Below are positions 1 through 9,828 of a stretch of DNA of 64,000 nt, piece after piece. The translations under genes were made by a program, and so were the position numbers. The notes under the pieces are model-generated. The model saw only the letters and a program-made list of their open reading frames with translations, had not been told where the DNA came from and did not search any database. The stretch is from an uncultured Bacteroidales bacterium (GTDB taxonomy: Bacteria > Bacteroidota > Bacteroidia > Bacteroidales > Paludibacteraceae). The stretch covers positions 19,820 through 83,819 of the forward strand of contig CAMNCW010000036.1 of assembly GCA_946534715.1 (NCBI GenBank), written 5' to 3'. Position 1 is the first letter of the stretch. Every line of letters starts with the position of its first letter.

Positions 1-2
1 AT

Positions 3-1355
3 GCGGGAGCGATCATCTGTTTCTTGTTCATTTTAGGTCTGATGGTTGTTCCACAAAAAGAGCGCTGGTGGCTGTTGGCTGCGGCTGTGATAGGAATTGT
101 GTTGTCTTGGGGACGTAATTTCCCGGCTGTGAACAATTGGCTCTTTGATCATTTGCCGTTGTATAACAAGTTCCGTACACCGAGTATGTCGCTTGTGATG
201 ACGACTACGGCGATGGCTATGATGGCGATGTTGGCGCTTAAAGAAGTGTTGGAAAGGAATGTTACCTTGAAGCAAGTCAGCATAGCCGGAGGTGTTACAG
301 CCGGAGTATGTCTGCTGTTTGTTGTTTTCCCTGGTTTGGCAGGAAACTTTACAAGCTCGGTGGATGCACAGATGCCGGAATGGTTGACGAATGCTATTAT
401 TGCTGATCGTCAACACATGCTTACCGCGGACGCATGGCGTTCTATCTTCTTCATTCTGCTTGCTTGCGCAGGGATAGTTCTTTATCTGAAGATGGAAAAG
501 ATGAAGAGTCTGGTGCTTGTGGCTATTATGGGAGTGCTCATTTTGGGCGATTTGTGGGCTGTAGATAAACACTTCCTGAATGACAGCCATTTTGTACCGA
601 AAAAACAACAGTTGATCACCCCAACGGCGGCAGACAAACAGATCCTGGCAGATACAGACCCGGACTATCGTGTGCTGAACTTGGCATCGAATACGTTCAA
701 TGAGTCTCGTACCAGTTATTTCCATAAATCGGTCGGTGGATATAGCCCGGCAAAGTTGCGTAGATATCAAGATATTATCGACTATTATCTGTCGGGACGC
801 ATCAATATGAATGTGCTCAATATGCTTAATACGCGCTATGTGATCACACAGCAAGGGGTTCAACGTAATCCGGAAGCCTTTGGCAATGCGTGGTTTGTAA
901 AATCTGTTCAGTGGGTGAACACACCGAATGAAGAGATTGAAGCTATCGGCGATGCAGATTTGCAGGAGGTAGCGTTTATTGACACTTGTTGGCAGGGTAA
1001 AGTGCAAGGCGCATTAGCAATGACTCAGCCTGCGAAGATTGAACTGACAAGGTATGCTAACCCGGGTAATTTGTTCTATGAGAGCGAGAGTGCCGAGGAG
1101 GGTTTGGCGGTATTCTCGGAGGTTTATTATAAGACATGGAAAGCGTTTGTGGACGGCAAAGAAGTGCCTGTTTTACGCGCGAACTACATATTGCGCGCGT
1201 TAGAGGTGCCTGCCGGTAAACATACGATCGAGTTCCGATGCCAGGATGAGTTGTTAGTAAAAATGCAGATTGTTTCCTTGGTAGCATCCATTTTGGTGAT
1301 TTTAGTTATAGTCGGACTAGTTATTCTATCTATTATAAGAGCAAGGAAATGCTGA
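3..1355 (+). CDS. YfhO family membrane protein, 5' truncated by window edge
   Basis: This is the C-terminal part of a YfhO-type polytopic membrane protein. Family members are usually about twice this length, are GT-C-like, and are implicated in glycosylating cell-surface polymers. The frame is open to base 3, so the track start (a TTG at 24) is not the true start. Visible features are hydrophobic segments near the N-terminus, a large soluble domain (about residues 190-410) with the family-like stretch VLNLASNTFNESRTSYFH, and a last TM segment (about 415-438) before a basic tail. It overlaps the next glycosyltransferase by 7 nt, which places it in a surface glycan operon. The family is assigned from pattern. 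The substrate is unknown. Confidence 0.8.
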   Translation, partial: AGAIICFLFILGLMVVPQKERWWLLAAAVIGIVLSWGRNFPAVNNWLFDHLPLYNKFRTPSMSLVMTTTAMAMMAMLALKEVLERNVTLKQVSIAGGVTAGVCLLFVVFPGLAGNFTSSVDAQMPEWLTNAIIADRQHMLTADAWRSIFFILLACAGIVLYLKMEKMKSLVLVAIMGVLILGDLWAVDKHFLNDSHFVPKKQQLITPTAADKQILADTDPDYRVLNLASNTFNESRTSYFHKSVGGYSPAKLRRYQDIIDYYLSGRINMNVLNMLNTRYVITQQGVQRNPEAFGNAWFVKSVQWVNTPNEEIEAIGDADLQEVAFIDTCWQGKVQGALAMTQPAKIELTRYANPGNLFYESESAEEGLAVFSEVYYKTWKAFVDGKEVPVLRANYILRALEVPAGKHTIEFRCQDELLVKMQIVSLVASILVILVIVGLVILSIIRARKC

Positions 1356-2557
1356 AAGTTTTATTTGTAAATACGACAATTACTCATTATAACCACCCTT
1401 TGTTTAATAAGATAGGTGAGCGAGACATTGATCTTGTAATGCTTATTCCCCAGCATAATTCCCGTACCGTCGGAGCCGGTGTTAAGAGAAATGAGGACCA
1501 AAATCAGAAATATCTGGTTATTCTTACTCCGTGTGAAAAAGCATGGTATGGAAAGGACTATTTGCCGGATCTACTACGTACCCTTGAAGTAGAAAAACCG
1601 GATATATTGATAATAGGATGGCCCTATATGTTACAATTATTCTTTTATCCAAGAATACTCAAGTACCTAAAAAGCCATGCTATTAAGCTGATTTTGCATG
1701 AGATACCCTTTCAAGTGCCGCCTTTTGGTCAACTCGACTATTTCAAAAGTCATCCTGTGTATAATGAGTCTATGCAGTTAATGAGCAAAGGGTTGAAATT
1801 TTATGCAAATGCCTTATTATTGATGTGGATTCGTAAGTATCTATATGGTAAGGCAGATGCATCGTTAAACTACTGTTCTCGCGGATATGAGTTGTGGCCG
1901 AGTTACGGAGTACCGAAAGAGAAGATATTTGTGAGGTATAATTCCGGAGATACAGAGGCTTTCTTTGACAGGAAAGAGGGCGTGATGAAAGCTCCCGAAT
2001 TGTTACCGGCATGCTCGAAACGTATCTTACATATCGGGCGTTTGGTAGCGTGGAAACGGGTTGATTTGTTGATAAAGGCATACGAAAAAGTATATTCTCG
2101 TTTCCCGGATTCTGAATTGACAATCGTGGGCGATGGCCCTGAATTGGAAAATCTTAAGAAACAGGTGTCACTATCTTTTGCGAAAGATCACATTCGGTTT
2201 GTAGGAGGCGTATATGACCCATTTGAGTTAGGGCGTTATATGAAAGAATCGTCGGTGTATGTATTAGCAGGTATGGGAGGACTGTCGATAAATGATGCGA
2301 TGTGCTATGAAATGCCGGTGATATGTTCTGTATGTGACGGAACAGAGAAGGATCTGGTAGAAAATGGGAAAAACGGCTATTTCTTTAAAGAGGGTGATGC
2401 TGAGGATTTGACAGAAAAAATAGAAATTATCCTTACAGATGAGCACACACGGAAACAAATGGGCAAAGAATCATTACGGATAATAGAACAGAGAATTAAT
2501 ATCAATACAGTTGCAGATAATTACCTAAAGGTATTCCATGATGTGATGGATAAATGA
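1349..2557 (+). CDS. Glycosyltransferase family 4 (GT-B fold)
   Basis: A 402-residue GT4-like glycosyltransferase that probably transfers a sugar from a nucleotide donor to a lipid-linked or surface glycan in the cytoplasm. The C-terminal donor-binding half is clear: GRLVAWKRVDLLIKAY near residue 230 and LSINDAMCYEMPVICS near 320. At the usual EX7E position the first Glu appears replaced by Gly and the second by Asp, a variation that occurs in some GT4 groups. The start overlaps the YfhO-like stop and the stop overlaps the next GT by 4 nt (ATGA), so the three are translationally coupled. Acceptor and donor cannot be read from sequence. Confidence 0.85.
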   Translation: MLKVLFVNTTITHYNHPLFNKIGERDIDLVMLIPQHNSRTVGAGVKRNEDQNQKYLVILTPCEKAWYGKDYLPDLLRTLEVEKPDILIIGWPYMLQLFFYPRILKYLKSHAIKLILHEIPFQVPPFGQLDYFKSHPVYNESMQLMSKGLKFYANALLLMWIRKYLYGKADASLNYCSRGYELWPSYGVPKEKIFVRYNSGDTEAFFDRKEGVMKAPELLPACSKRILHIGRLVAWKRVDLLIKAYEKVYSRFPDSELTIVGDGPELENLKKQVSLSFAKDHIRFVGGVYDPFELGRYMKESSVYVLAGMGGLSINDAMCYEMPVICSVCDGTEKDLVENGKNGYFFKEGDAEDLTEKIEIILTDEHTRKQMGKESLRIIEQRININTVADNYLKVFHDVMDK

Positions 2558-3717
2558 AAATAGTTCTTGTAAATACAAAGGCTCCCGGAGGTGCTTATGT
2601 GGCATGTCAGCGGCTGTGTGACGCTTTGAAGAAGCAGGGGATAGACGTGTCCTTTGTGGTTATCAAAGCTACCAAATGGAATTTTCTATGGGAACGTTTC
2701 TGTATTTGGGTTAATAATCGGTTTTCTCGCAAGAACCTTTTTGCTGTTTCTATCGCGAACACAGGAACGGATATTTCCCAACTGCCTGCTATTCAGCAAG
2801 CGGACATAATTCACTTGCATTGGATCAATCAAGGAGGCTTGTCGCTGCGTAACATAGAACAGTTGCAAGCCTTAGGAAAACCCATCGTTTGGACAATGCA
2901 TGATATGTGGCCTTTTACCGGCATTTGTCACCATGCACATAACTGTGAAAAGTATAAATCGCAATGTTCTGCTTGTCCTCAAATAGCCGGACGGCTTGCC
3001 TCGGAGGTCTTTAATAAGAAATTGAATCAGTGGAAAAATATTCATTTTGTGGGATGTAGTCAATGGATATCAAAGTTAGCAGAAAGCAGTCATTTGACTC
3101 AAAAAAGTAAAGTCAAATCTATCCCTAATCCAATAGATACCACCTGTTATCGCCCCATAGATAAACAAGATGCACGTAGAAAACTGGGGCTTGATGAAGA
3201 TAAAAAATACATTCTTTTCGGCGCAATGAATACAACCACGCCAATGAAGGGATTCAGTTATTTATGTGCGGCGGATAAACTGATACAAAAGGATGAAGTA
3301 CAGTATTTAGTATTTGGTAAGAATAGTGCAGATTTAGCGGCATTACTTACTCATCCAGTAATAAATATGGGGTACGTATCAAGTGATCAACGTAAAGCTT
3401 TGATATATAGTGCCGCAGATGTGTTTGTCACCCCGTCCTTAGCAGAAAATCTTCCTAATATGATTATGGAGGCAATGGCTTGTGGAACACCTTGTGTGGG
3501 TTTTCATATCGGTGGAATACCCGAGATGATCAATCATATGCAAAATGGCTATGTCGCAGAATATAAGAATGCAGCTGATTTTGCTAAAGGTATAGAGGAA
3601 GTGTTTAAGAATGATCTATTTCAGGAAAAAGCATTGGATAAAGTAATTAATCATTATTCCGAGTCTGTTATTGCTCAGCAATATATTCAGCTTTATCAAT
3701 CTTTGTTAGGCAAATGA
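2554..3717 (+). CDS. Glycosyltransferase family 4
   Basis: A 387-residue GT4 enzyme. The N-terminal half contains IHLHWINQGGLSL and a Cys-rich insert (HHAHNCEKYKSQCSACPQ) typical of a subgroup of Bacteroidota GT4 proteins. The C-terminal half has an intact EX7E motif in ENLPNMIMEAMACGTPCVGF, followed by GGIPEMI. It sits in the plus-strand glycan operon with 4-nt overlaps on both sides. Likely role: adding a hexose during O-antigen or capsule repeat-unit assembly. That role is inference from context. Confidence 0.88.
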   Translation: MKIVLVNTKAPGGAYVACQRLCDALKKQGIDVSFVVIKATKWNFLWERFCIWVNNRFSRKNLFAVSIANTGTDISQLPAIQQADIIHLHWINQGGLSLRNIEQLQALGKPIVWTMHDMWPFTGICHHAHNCEKYKSQCSACPQIAGRLASEVFNKKLNQWKNIHFVGCSQWISKLAESSHLTQKSKVKSIPNPIDTTCYRPIDKQDARRKLGLDEDKKYILFGAMNTTTPMKGFSYLCAADKLIQKDEVQYLVFGKNSADLAALLTHPVINMGYVSSDQRKALIYSAADVFVTPSLAENLPNMIMEAMACGTPCVGFHIGGIPEMINHMQNGYVAEYKNAADFAKGIEEVFKNDLFQEKALDKVINHYSESVIAQQYIQLYQSLLGK

Positions 3718-4448
3718 TTTCTATTATCACCATTACATATAACGCGGCTAAATGGCTTGAGCGGACGATGCGGAGTGTACTTGCGCAGAGTTGCAAGGAT
3801 TATGAGTATATCATCGTTGATGGCGGTTCGAAAGATGGCACTATCGATATAGTCAAGCGTTTAGAACCGCTGTTTGAGGGGCGATTGTCATGGAAGTCAG
3901 AGCCAGACAAAGGACTTTATGACGCGATGAATAAAGGTATTGCGCGTGCGAAAGGCGATTTCCTCTGGTTCGTCAATGCCGGCGATGAGATCTATGCGCC
4001 GGATACATTGGGGCATGTAGTAGCTGCGGCTATGGATGATACGGATATCGTTTATGGCAAGGCCTGTATCGTCAATGCGGAAGGCGTTAAGGTGAGCGAG
4101 CATCATAAGGTGACACCGCCGGACTTACAACGCAAGCATTTTTTGAACGGCTTGGTGGTAAGCCATCAGGCGATTTTGGTCCGCCGTTCTATTGCTGCGA
4201 ATTATGATACGCACTATCGCATTTGCGCAGACTATGATTGGTGTGTGCGTGCAGTAACGGCTTCGCGGAAGAATGTGTATCTGGATGAATATGTGTGCAA
4301 GTTCCTGACGGAAGGTGTGAGCGCAAAACAAAGAAAACGCGCCTGGAAGGAACGTTTTCATATCATGCGAGCACATTACGGTCTATTACAAACCCTCTGG
4401 GCGCATTTCCTTATCGCCCTCAAATACCCGTTCTCGATTAAATATTAG
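3714..4448 (+). CDS. Glycosyltransferase family 2 (GT-A fold)
   Basis: A 244-residue GT2 enzyme. Motifs: ISIITITYNAAKWLERTM at the N-terminus, VDGGSKDGT (about residues 38-46) for nucleotide binding, and FVNAGDEIY near residue 85 where the DXD-like metal site falls. The length fits the WcaA-like group that acts in colanic-acid or O-antigen synthesis. It is the last gene of the plus-strand glycan operon. Its stop lies 2 nt from the stop of the convergent membrane protein, and no hairpin terminator is visible between them. Confidence 0.88.
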   Translation: MISIITITYNAAKWLERTMRSVLAQSCKDYEYIIVDGGSKDGTIDIVKRLEPLFEGRLSWKSEPDKGLYDAMNKGIARAKGDFLWFVNAGDEIYAPDTLGHVVAAAMDDTDIVYGKACIVNAEGVKVSEHHKVTPPDLQRKHFLNGLVVSHQAILVRRSIAANYDTHYRICADYDWCVRAVTASRKNVYLDEYVCKFLTEGVSAKQRKRAWKERFHIMRAHYGLLQTLWAHFLIALKYPFSIKY

Positions 4449-4450
4449 TG

Positions 4451-6205
4451 TTATTGAATAGGAGGAATGAGTAATTGGAAACAATTGTCTTCCCACACAA
4501 CGGTATAATTGTTGTCTTGAACGAATCGGGATAGATATTCATTTTTCTCTTTGATAGAGGGATGCCAATCCCAACAATCCAAGATACTATTCCAATTCTT
4601 ATTTACGGATGTCCACTCCTCTCCATTGGATTTAGAAACTACAATAATAGGAAGTGGTTTCTCTTTTTGTGCATTATCGAAGGCAATTTGATATGTATTA
4701 AGATCCATAATGCCTATCCATGGTTGAGTTAAATAAGGCTTAGCCGTTGCTAAGTAATTGATGGCAGGTATAGAAGGATATGCAAGAAGATAAGTGTTAT
4801 TTGTTAAGTGAGGCTGCAAATGAACAAAAAGCGAATCTATTTGTGCGGCTTTTTCTCGCGTAGTATAAGTCGTTGGTATTATTGTTTGTGTTGGACGATA
4901 AGTTTTGAGCAAACGGCTTCCAGTGTCTCTACAAGCTCCCATATATGTAGCACTCAAAACAATAATAATGGTGTATATAAGAAAGACGGTACTATATTTC
5001 CTATATGAAGAAAAGTATTGCTTGTCAGAAATATTGGTGTCGTGCCCAAATATTACGCCAATAGAAAGCGGTAATGCTAGATACATGGCATTGCTACCAA
5101 CATTAAGGATACCACCATCACTGCCTAAGGGGAGTAGAATCATAATTAGCAAAGCCAATAATGAAAGATACGTTTTTTGCTCATTCTCGTAATAAGATAA
5201 AACGTTATATCCCAAGGCTAAAGTACAGAATGCAAATATAGAAATAGTGTTTTTCCATGGACCTCCGAATGTCCAAACAAAGAGGGAAACAAGTATTATT
5301 TGCAAGGTAATAGACAACCATTTAATAGTTTCCTGTTTGTGTAAATAAACACTTATAAGAGGAAAAGCTAAGAAAACTGCTGCATGTAAACTGATATCAC
5401 GTATCTGCAATAAGTACTTATTTAGCATGCCGGCTGAATTGTGCGTGGAATCGGATTGTGTAAGATAGGAAGTGGCAATATTGAGCATATCATAAAATGG
5501 CTCTTGATGATGGAGTAAATATATCAATCCGACATTTACGCATATTCCAATTATAACTCCTAATACTGCATATCCTAAAAAGGTAAAAGTTTGTTTAGCT
5601 GAGCGAGTGTATAAAAAGAAAGGAATTAATGCTGCAATCATTCCGCATAAACATACATTAGGCAAGCGGAAAAAGAAACTAATCCCGACTAAAATTCCAG
5701 CAATTAGCATCTTGTATGTTTTTCGTTGTATGCATGCTTGATATATCAATAGGGCAATAATCAATACCAACAAAGCAGAAGTGTAGTCATAATGTAGAAC
5801 ACGTATAAACCGCAAATTAACAATACAAATGCCTACCCCTAAAAATATATACCATCGATTAATGACGTCTTTTAATAATCCATATACTATATAGGCAATA
5901 GCGGTTAAACATAGTGCTGAGGCGATGCGGAAAGCAATGATGCCTAAAGAGGGTAGAAGCAGATGAAATAGCCCGCCAACGAGTAGGGTGTTGTAAATTG
6001 TAAATATCCCGCTGATGGTAGAGGCATCATTGTATATTTGCGAGAAGCCGGTACTAGCCCAACCTTCGTCTGTCATATCGAAACCTTGGAGCCCAATAAG
6101 AATACAATATAGCAATACAGAAAATACATATATTACTATAAATGTCCATTCGGGGAGGTTATTGAGTTTATTGTAGAGTTGCTTCATGATATCACTAATT
6201 TTCAT
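4451..6205 (-). CDS. Polytopic membrane protein, putative GT-C glycosyltransferase (Gtr-type)
   Basis: A 584-residue protein with about 11-12 hydrophobic segments in the first two thirds and a soluble C-terminal domain (about residues 420-584). An early acidic loop, GFDMTDEGWASTG (about residues 40-52), sits where GT-C enzymes such as ArnT carry their catalytic Asp/Glu. The gene overlaps the GtrA-like gene by 11 nt and is the last of the deoxysugar cassette. By analogy with gtrA-gtrB-gtr(type) clusters it would transfer the polyprenyl-phosphate-linked sugar onto a surface glycan in the periplasm. GT-C identity is inferred from topology, motif and context, not from strong sequence recognition. 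It is more AT-rich than its neighbours. Confidence 0.6.
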   Translation of the reverse strand: MKISDIMKQLYNKLNNLPEWTFIVIYVFSVLLYCILIGLQGFDMTDEGWASTGFSQIYNDASTISGIFTIYNTLLVGGLFHLLLPSLGIIAFRIASALCLTAIAYIVYGLLKDVINRWYIFLGVGICIVNLRFIRVLHYDYTSALLVLIIALLIYQACIQRKTYKMLIAGILVGISFFFRLPNVCLCGMIAALIPFFLYTRSAKQTFTFLGYAVLGVIIGICVNVGLIYLLHHQEPFYDMLNIATSYLTQSDSTHNSAGMLNKYLLQIRDISLHAAVFLAFPLISVYLHKQETIKWLSITLQIILVSLFVWTFGGPWKNTISIFAFCTLALGYNVLSYYENEQKTYLSLLALLIMILLPLGSDGGILNVGSNAMYLALPLSIGVIFGHDTNISDKQYFSSYRKYSTVFLIYTIIIVLSATYMGACRDTGSRLLKTYRPTQTIIPTTYTTREKAAQIDSLFVHLQPHLTNNTYLLAYPSIPAINYLATAKPYLTQPWIGIMDLNTYQIAFDNAQKEKPLPIIVVSKSNGEEWTSVNKNWNSILDCWDWHPSIKEKNEYLSRFVQDNNYTVVWEDNCFQLLIPPIQ

Positions 6206-6581
6206 TTCTTTGAAACCATATAGAACGAAACACGTATCGAACCATAATAAAATTAATTGGTACTGCTATACAATATACCGGTATCGGTGCAAGCGTTTCG
6301 GATAAACCGAGCCACAAGAACAAGTTGAGTAATACCATGTGTAGCACATAGTTGATGCCATGACTCACAGCAAATCCCACTCCTCGTTTAACAGAAGTCT
6401 CGCTCTTAAAAGTAAAATGTGCAGACATGTAGAAGTTGCAACACCATGCAATCACATAGCCTATGGTGTAAGCTATATTGACGTTCATTACGAGATTCAG
6501 TAGGTAATACAGCCCATAATGAATACCCGTAGATATAACGCCTACGATAACAAAGCGAATAAACTCCTTAAACTTATCCAT
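6195..6581 (-). CDS. GtrA-like family protein (putative polyprenyl-phosphate-sugar flippase)
   Basis: A 128-residue protein with four predicted TM helices. The opening FIRFVIVGVISTGIHYGLYY and the NFYMSAHFTFKS segment are typical of GtrA/DPMS-like proteins. The family is thought to move undecaprenyl-phosphate-linked sugars across the inner membrane. It overlaps the upstream oxidoreductase by 8 nt and the downstream GT-C-like gene by 11 nt. The presence of a DPM-type GT2 (9821-10771) in the same operon supports a Gtr-type pathway. Confidence 0.85.
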   Translation of the reverse strand: MDKFKEFIRFVIVGVISTGIHYGLYYLLNLVMNVNIAYTIGYVIAWCCNFYMSAHFTFKSETSVKRGVGFAVSHGINYVLHMVLLNLFLWLGLSETLAPIPVYCIAVPINFIMVRYVFRSIWFQRNEN

Positions 6582-7530
6582 TTTGCTTAATTTGCATTAA
6601 CACCTTCGTCTGATTCAGAAACTCCTCTCGCCATTCATTGACATGCGTCTTGTAATTAGCCACAAAATACCGCATCTCTTCCTCGAAATGATTGCATGCC
6701 GGCATCGTTTGCTGCGTCGTTCCCTCTTGCGTCTCAATCGTCAACGTTGATTGAAAATCCGGTGGTAACGCATAGGCGCGTTCCAACGATAGCAGTCCCT
6801 TACTACCCCAGATCACCTGCTGACTCTTGTACTTATTATTAAATCCCGACACGAGATTTGCTACTCTTCCATTTCCGAAATCCAATAATATCGTAGCGTG
6901 CGTCTCTACCTCACGTCCATCCTCTTTACTCAAAACGGCATACACGTTCTCCGGTTCGCAACCGTAGAAATGTCGTGCAGAATGCACAAGGTACGCACAA
7001 GAGTCGAGAACACAACCTCCTCCTAGTGCTTTCTTATACCGGAAGTCCGTATCGGCTATCGGAGGAAAACCAAACCAACCCTGGAACAGTTGCGGTTCAC
7101 CTATTGCTCCATCGGCAATCAGTTGGTTCTTGATCTTATGCTGTGCATGGAACTGGTACATAAATCCCTCAAAGATAGGGATATTATATTCTTTACCTAA
7201 TTCCGCAATGCGTTCGGCATCTGCCATCGAACCGGCAAGCGGTTTCTCGCAGAGGATATTCTTCCGATACGGAGCCACTTGCTCCACTATCTGCACGTGG
7301 ATGGCATTAGGAGTGGAGATATACACGGACTCAAAATCATAGGTCTCCAACACATGATGCAGATCCGTCTCAAACGGCAAACCGAATCGTGTTTCGACTA
7401 TTTCCTGTTTCCGCTCATCTGTATCCACCACGCATACCACTTCCGTCGCACCGCTATTTATCAGTGCCGGTATACTACACCTCTGCGCAATATTCCCGCA
7501 TCCGATTACGATAAATTTCATCTTTTCCAT
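6574..7530 (-). CDS. Gfo/Idh/MocA family oxidoreductase (putative NDP-sugar 3-ketoreductase)
   Basis: A 318-residue NAD(P)-dependent oxidoreductase. The Rossmann motif VIGCGNIAQRCSIPAL is at residues 8-23 and the family EKP motif appears in CEKPLAG near residue 95. In deoxysugar pathways a Gfo/Idh/MocA reductase acts after the NDP-hexose 2,3-dehydratase, reducing the 3-keto group of the 3,4-diketo-2-deoxy intermediate. Here the 2,3-dehydratase gene ends 1 nt upstream of this start. That adjacency is the main reason for the predicted 3-ketoreductase role. The family is certain from motifs; the substrate is inferred. Confidence 0.85.
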   Translation of the reverse strand: MEKMKFIVIGCGNIAQRCSIPALINSGATEVVCVVDTDERKQEIVETRFGLPFETDLHHVLETYDFESVYISTPNAIHVQIVEQVAPYRKNILCEKPLAGSMADAERIAELGKEYNIPIFEGFMYQFHAQHKIKNQLIADGAIGEPQLFQGWFGFPPIADTDFRYKKALGGGCVLDSCAYLVHSARHFYGCEPENVYAVLSKEDGREVETHATILLDFGNGRVANLVSGFNNKYKSQQVIWGSKGLLSLERAYALPPDFQSTLTIETQEGTTQQTMPACNHFEEEMRYFVANYKTHVNEWREEFLNQTKVLMQIKQNG

Positions 7531-7531
7531 A

Positions 7532-8968
7532 TCATTGTAAACTAATAGCCGACAATAGACTGCGGGCTGCGATATTCAAATAATTATTATACGTCACGAA
7601 TGACAACATCTGGTTCAGTGTCATCCAGCAGTAGTTCTCATCGACTTCCAACGGAAACTCATCTCCCACTTCCACAATCATATTTAAATTCTGCTCCTTA
7701 TAGAATCGTCCTCCTTCCTCACTCTGATAGCAAGTATACCAAATCTTCTCTTTCGGAGCATTAAGTACCTCATCTATATAGGGAATGGTATATTCATTTT
7801 CTCCTTTACGATAGTTGCCGGTAAGGCACTGCACTGTGGGAGCCAACTCTACCACGTCAAAATTTCCTGCTTCCAGTTTGGCTTGTACAAGGAAATGATA
7901 GATGCCGTTTATCTTCTTTACGATAAATGCCATGATGCCTTCTTGTGCCGAACGCACCATAGGCTGACACCATGTATGCACTTCCCGATTTCCTATTTCG
8001 CACCGAACACCAATCACATCAAAGTACTTATTTTTCTCATGATGAATCGTATTTCCATCATAAATCCAGTTACGCGTTTGGGATAGTCCAATCGACTGCA
8101 CCTCCATCTCGTATTTGAACTTCAGCGCAGTAATCCAATGAATGATCGTCTCTAACTCGTGATAATGATTTTGCTCGCTTAATACCGAATAGATATAGGA
8201 ATTCTTATGTGTCAGATTCGCCTGAGGATTGAGCGCATTCAGCAAATGCAGCGTCTGCTCCGAATAACTGCCATAACGGATGCATGAGATAACGGTGCGC
8301 GTATCCATATTCACTACATTCGGATACCAAAGCAGTTCCTTTATCTGTTTCAAAGAAACCCACACAAAATTCGGCAACATCGGTACGTCCTCATGCTCAT
8401 CAACCTCTACAATAATATTACGATTGCGTTTATGCAAGAACCGTGCTCCTTGCTCTGATTGTAACTGATCAACTAATACCTGAACCGGTTTTTCCCCATT
8501 GAAGTACTCTAAATAATTAGGTCTCGTGCCTCCGTGCACGCGCGTGTAGTTACTGCGTGTAGCTTGCAGCGTCGGAGAAAGTTGTACTACATTCAGGTTT
8601 CCCGGTTCAATCTTCGCTTGTGCCAAGAAATGCAGCACGCCATTGAACTTCTTCGTGATAAATCCCAAAAATCCAATCTCCGGCTGATTGATAATAGGTT
8701 GATCCCACTCCGGAGTATTACGATAGTTGGTGTGTATGCGAATACCCTCAATCGAAAAGAATTTACCGGAGGCGTGGCATAGCATATCGTTTGCCATGTG
8801 CCACCCTTCCAAATCCTTCAACGGAATAGGTTGCACGTTATTCACAACCGTTTCGTTCTGCTCTTGCAACCAGTTCAGTACTTTTTCCGTACTGATAAAC
8901 CGTCCGTCACTCAAAGCGGATACCAGAAAATCCAATTGGATGTCTTCTATTTTTCGTTGATCTCTCAT
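7532..8968 (-). CDS. NDP-hexose 2,3-dehydratase (EvaA/TylX3-like)
   Basis: A 478-residue protein of the NDP-hexose 2,3-dehydratase family. This enzyme removes the C2 hydroxyl of NDP-4-keto-6-deoxyhexose, the committing step to 2-deoxy and 2,6-dideoxy sugars. The diagnostic internal duplication is visible: GFLGFITKKFNGVLHFLAQ (about residue 99) is repeated as GIMAFIVKKINGIYHFLVQ (about 345), each followed by AK(I/L)E-GN-(L/F)-(N/D)VV(Q/E)L-(S/A)PT. The length matches the family (about 450-490). The start overlaps the SDR stop by 4 nt. These enzymes are best known from antibiotic glycosylation, so one in a Gtr-like envelope operon is notable. Confidence 0.88.
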   Translation of the reverse strand: MRDQRKIEDIQLDFLVSALSDGRFISTEKVLNWLQEQNETVVNNVQPIPLKDLEGWHMANDMLCHASGKFFSIEGIRIHTNYRNTPEWDQPIINQPEIGFLGFITKKFNGVLHFLAQAKIEPGNLNVVQLSPTLQATRSNYTRVHGGTRPNYLEYFNGEKPVQVLVDQLQSEQGARFLHKRNRNIIVEVDEHEDVPMLPNFVWVSLKQIKELLWYPNVVNMDTRTVISCIRYGSYSEQTLHLLNALNPQANLTHKNSYIYSVLSEQNHYHELETIIHWITALKFKYEMEVQSIGLSQTRNWIYDGNTIHHEKNKYFDVIGVRCEIGNREVHTWCQPMVRSAQEGIMAFIVKKINGIYHFLVQAKLEAGNFDVVELAPTVQCLTGNYRKGENEYTIPYIDEVLNAPKEKIWYTCYQSEEGGRFYKEQNLNMIVEVGDEFPLEVDENYCWMTLNQMLSFVTYNNYLNIAARSLLSAISLQ

Positions 8969-9828
8969 AGGTCTTTTACAAAATCTCTGAGTCGTTTGTA
9001 CTCTATCGGTTGGATAGCTGCCCGTATCTTCGTGTCATCAAAATACGTATCTCCACTCTCAATCAGCAGATCTTTCTCCGGCCAATCTACAGTCAATACC
9101 TGCACGCCATACTTATCAGATATAATCTGCGCAGCATCATGCAGGGACAAAGTCTCGCCTCCGATATTATATATCTGCTCCTTGTCTCGCTGATTAAATG
9201 CCGCATTCACAATCTGATAACATACATCTTCAATATGCGTAAAGGTGCGCTTTATCGTTCCTCCGCCATACAGCGATATGTTCTCTCCGGCTTTAGCTCT
9301 GCGAAGGAATGCTCCTACTGTACCAAACGAATAATCTCCCGACAACATATTTCCATACGGCACACAGATGCGACAGATCGTATAAGGTATTTCGTACCGA
9401 TTTGCATAGGCGTGCAGTAAGTGTTCGCAGGCTATCTTATTGGCTGCATAGATGGTCTTTGCGTCTTTCTCATCGTCCTCTTTCAGCGGTTTATCTACTC
9501 CCTTGTATACAAGTCTTGACGAAGGGAAGACAATATGTGGACGATACGGTGATTGACTAATCAAATCTAACAGATTCATCAACCCCACTTCATTCACCAT
9601 CGTGTATTGTTCATACTTTTCAAACGATGCATGTGTCCCTGTCAATCCTGCAAATACGAACAGGAAGTCCACGTCCAAGTCAATACTTTGCAAAGACTCT
9701 TTCTTCGTCAGATCTATCTGTTCTACATCGTAGCATGCCGGTTCGATATGATACACTGTTTGTATGTAATGCACCAAGTGCTTACCTATATAACCGTTAT
9801 TTCCTATGATTGCACAACGTTTACTCAT
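8965..9828 (-). CDS. NAD-dependent epimerase/dehydratase (extended SDR)
   Basis: An extended short-chain dehydrogenase with GNNGYIGKHL (Gly-rich NAD site) at the N-terminus and the YAANK active-site motif near residue 148, preceded by VFPSSRLVY carrying the catalytic Ser region. In this operon it most likely acts as the NDP-4-keto-2-deoxysugar 4-ketoreductase or as an epimerase completing the deoxysugar. The ATG at 9828 is preferred over the track start, which is a TTG at 9837. The ATG choice leaves an 8-nt overlap with the upstream GT2. The reaction is inferred from context. Confidence 0.82.
   Translation of the reverse strand: MSKRCAIIGNNGYIGKHLVHYIQTVYHIEPACYDVEQIDLTKKESLQSIDLDVDFLFVFAGLTGTHASFEKYEQYTMVNEVGLMNLLDLISQSPYRPHIVFPSSRLVYKGVDKPLKEDDEKDAKTIYAANKIACEHLLHAYANRYEIPYTICRICVPYGNMLSGDYSFGTVGAFLRRAKAGENISLYGGGTIKRTFTHIEDVCYQIVNAAFNQRDKEQIYNIGGETLSLHDAAQIISDKYGVQVLTVDWPEKDLLIESGDTYFDDTKIRAAIQPIEYKRLRDFVKDL

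Noticed and set aside
33-1007. 324-codon minus-strand ORF
   Set aside because: Antisense shadow of the YfhO-like gene with His/Arg/Cys-rich translation and no domain.
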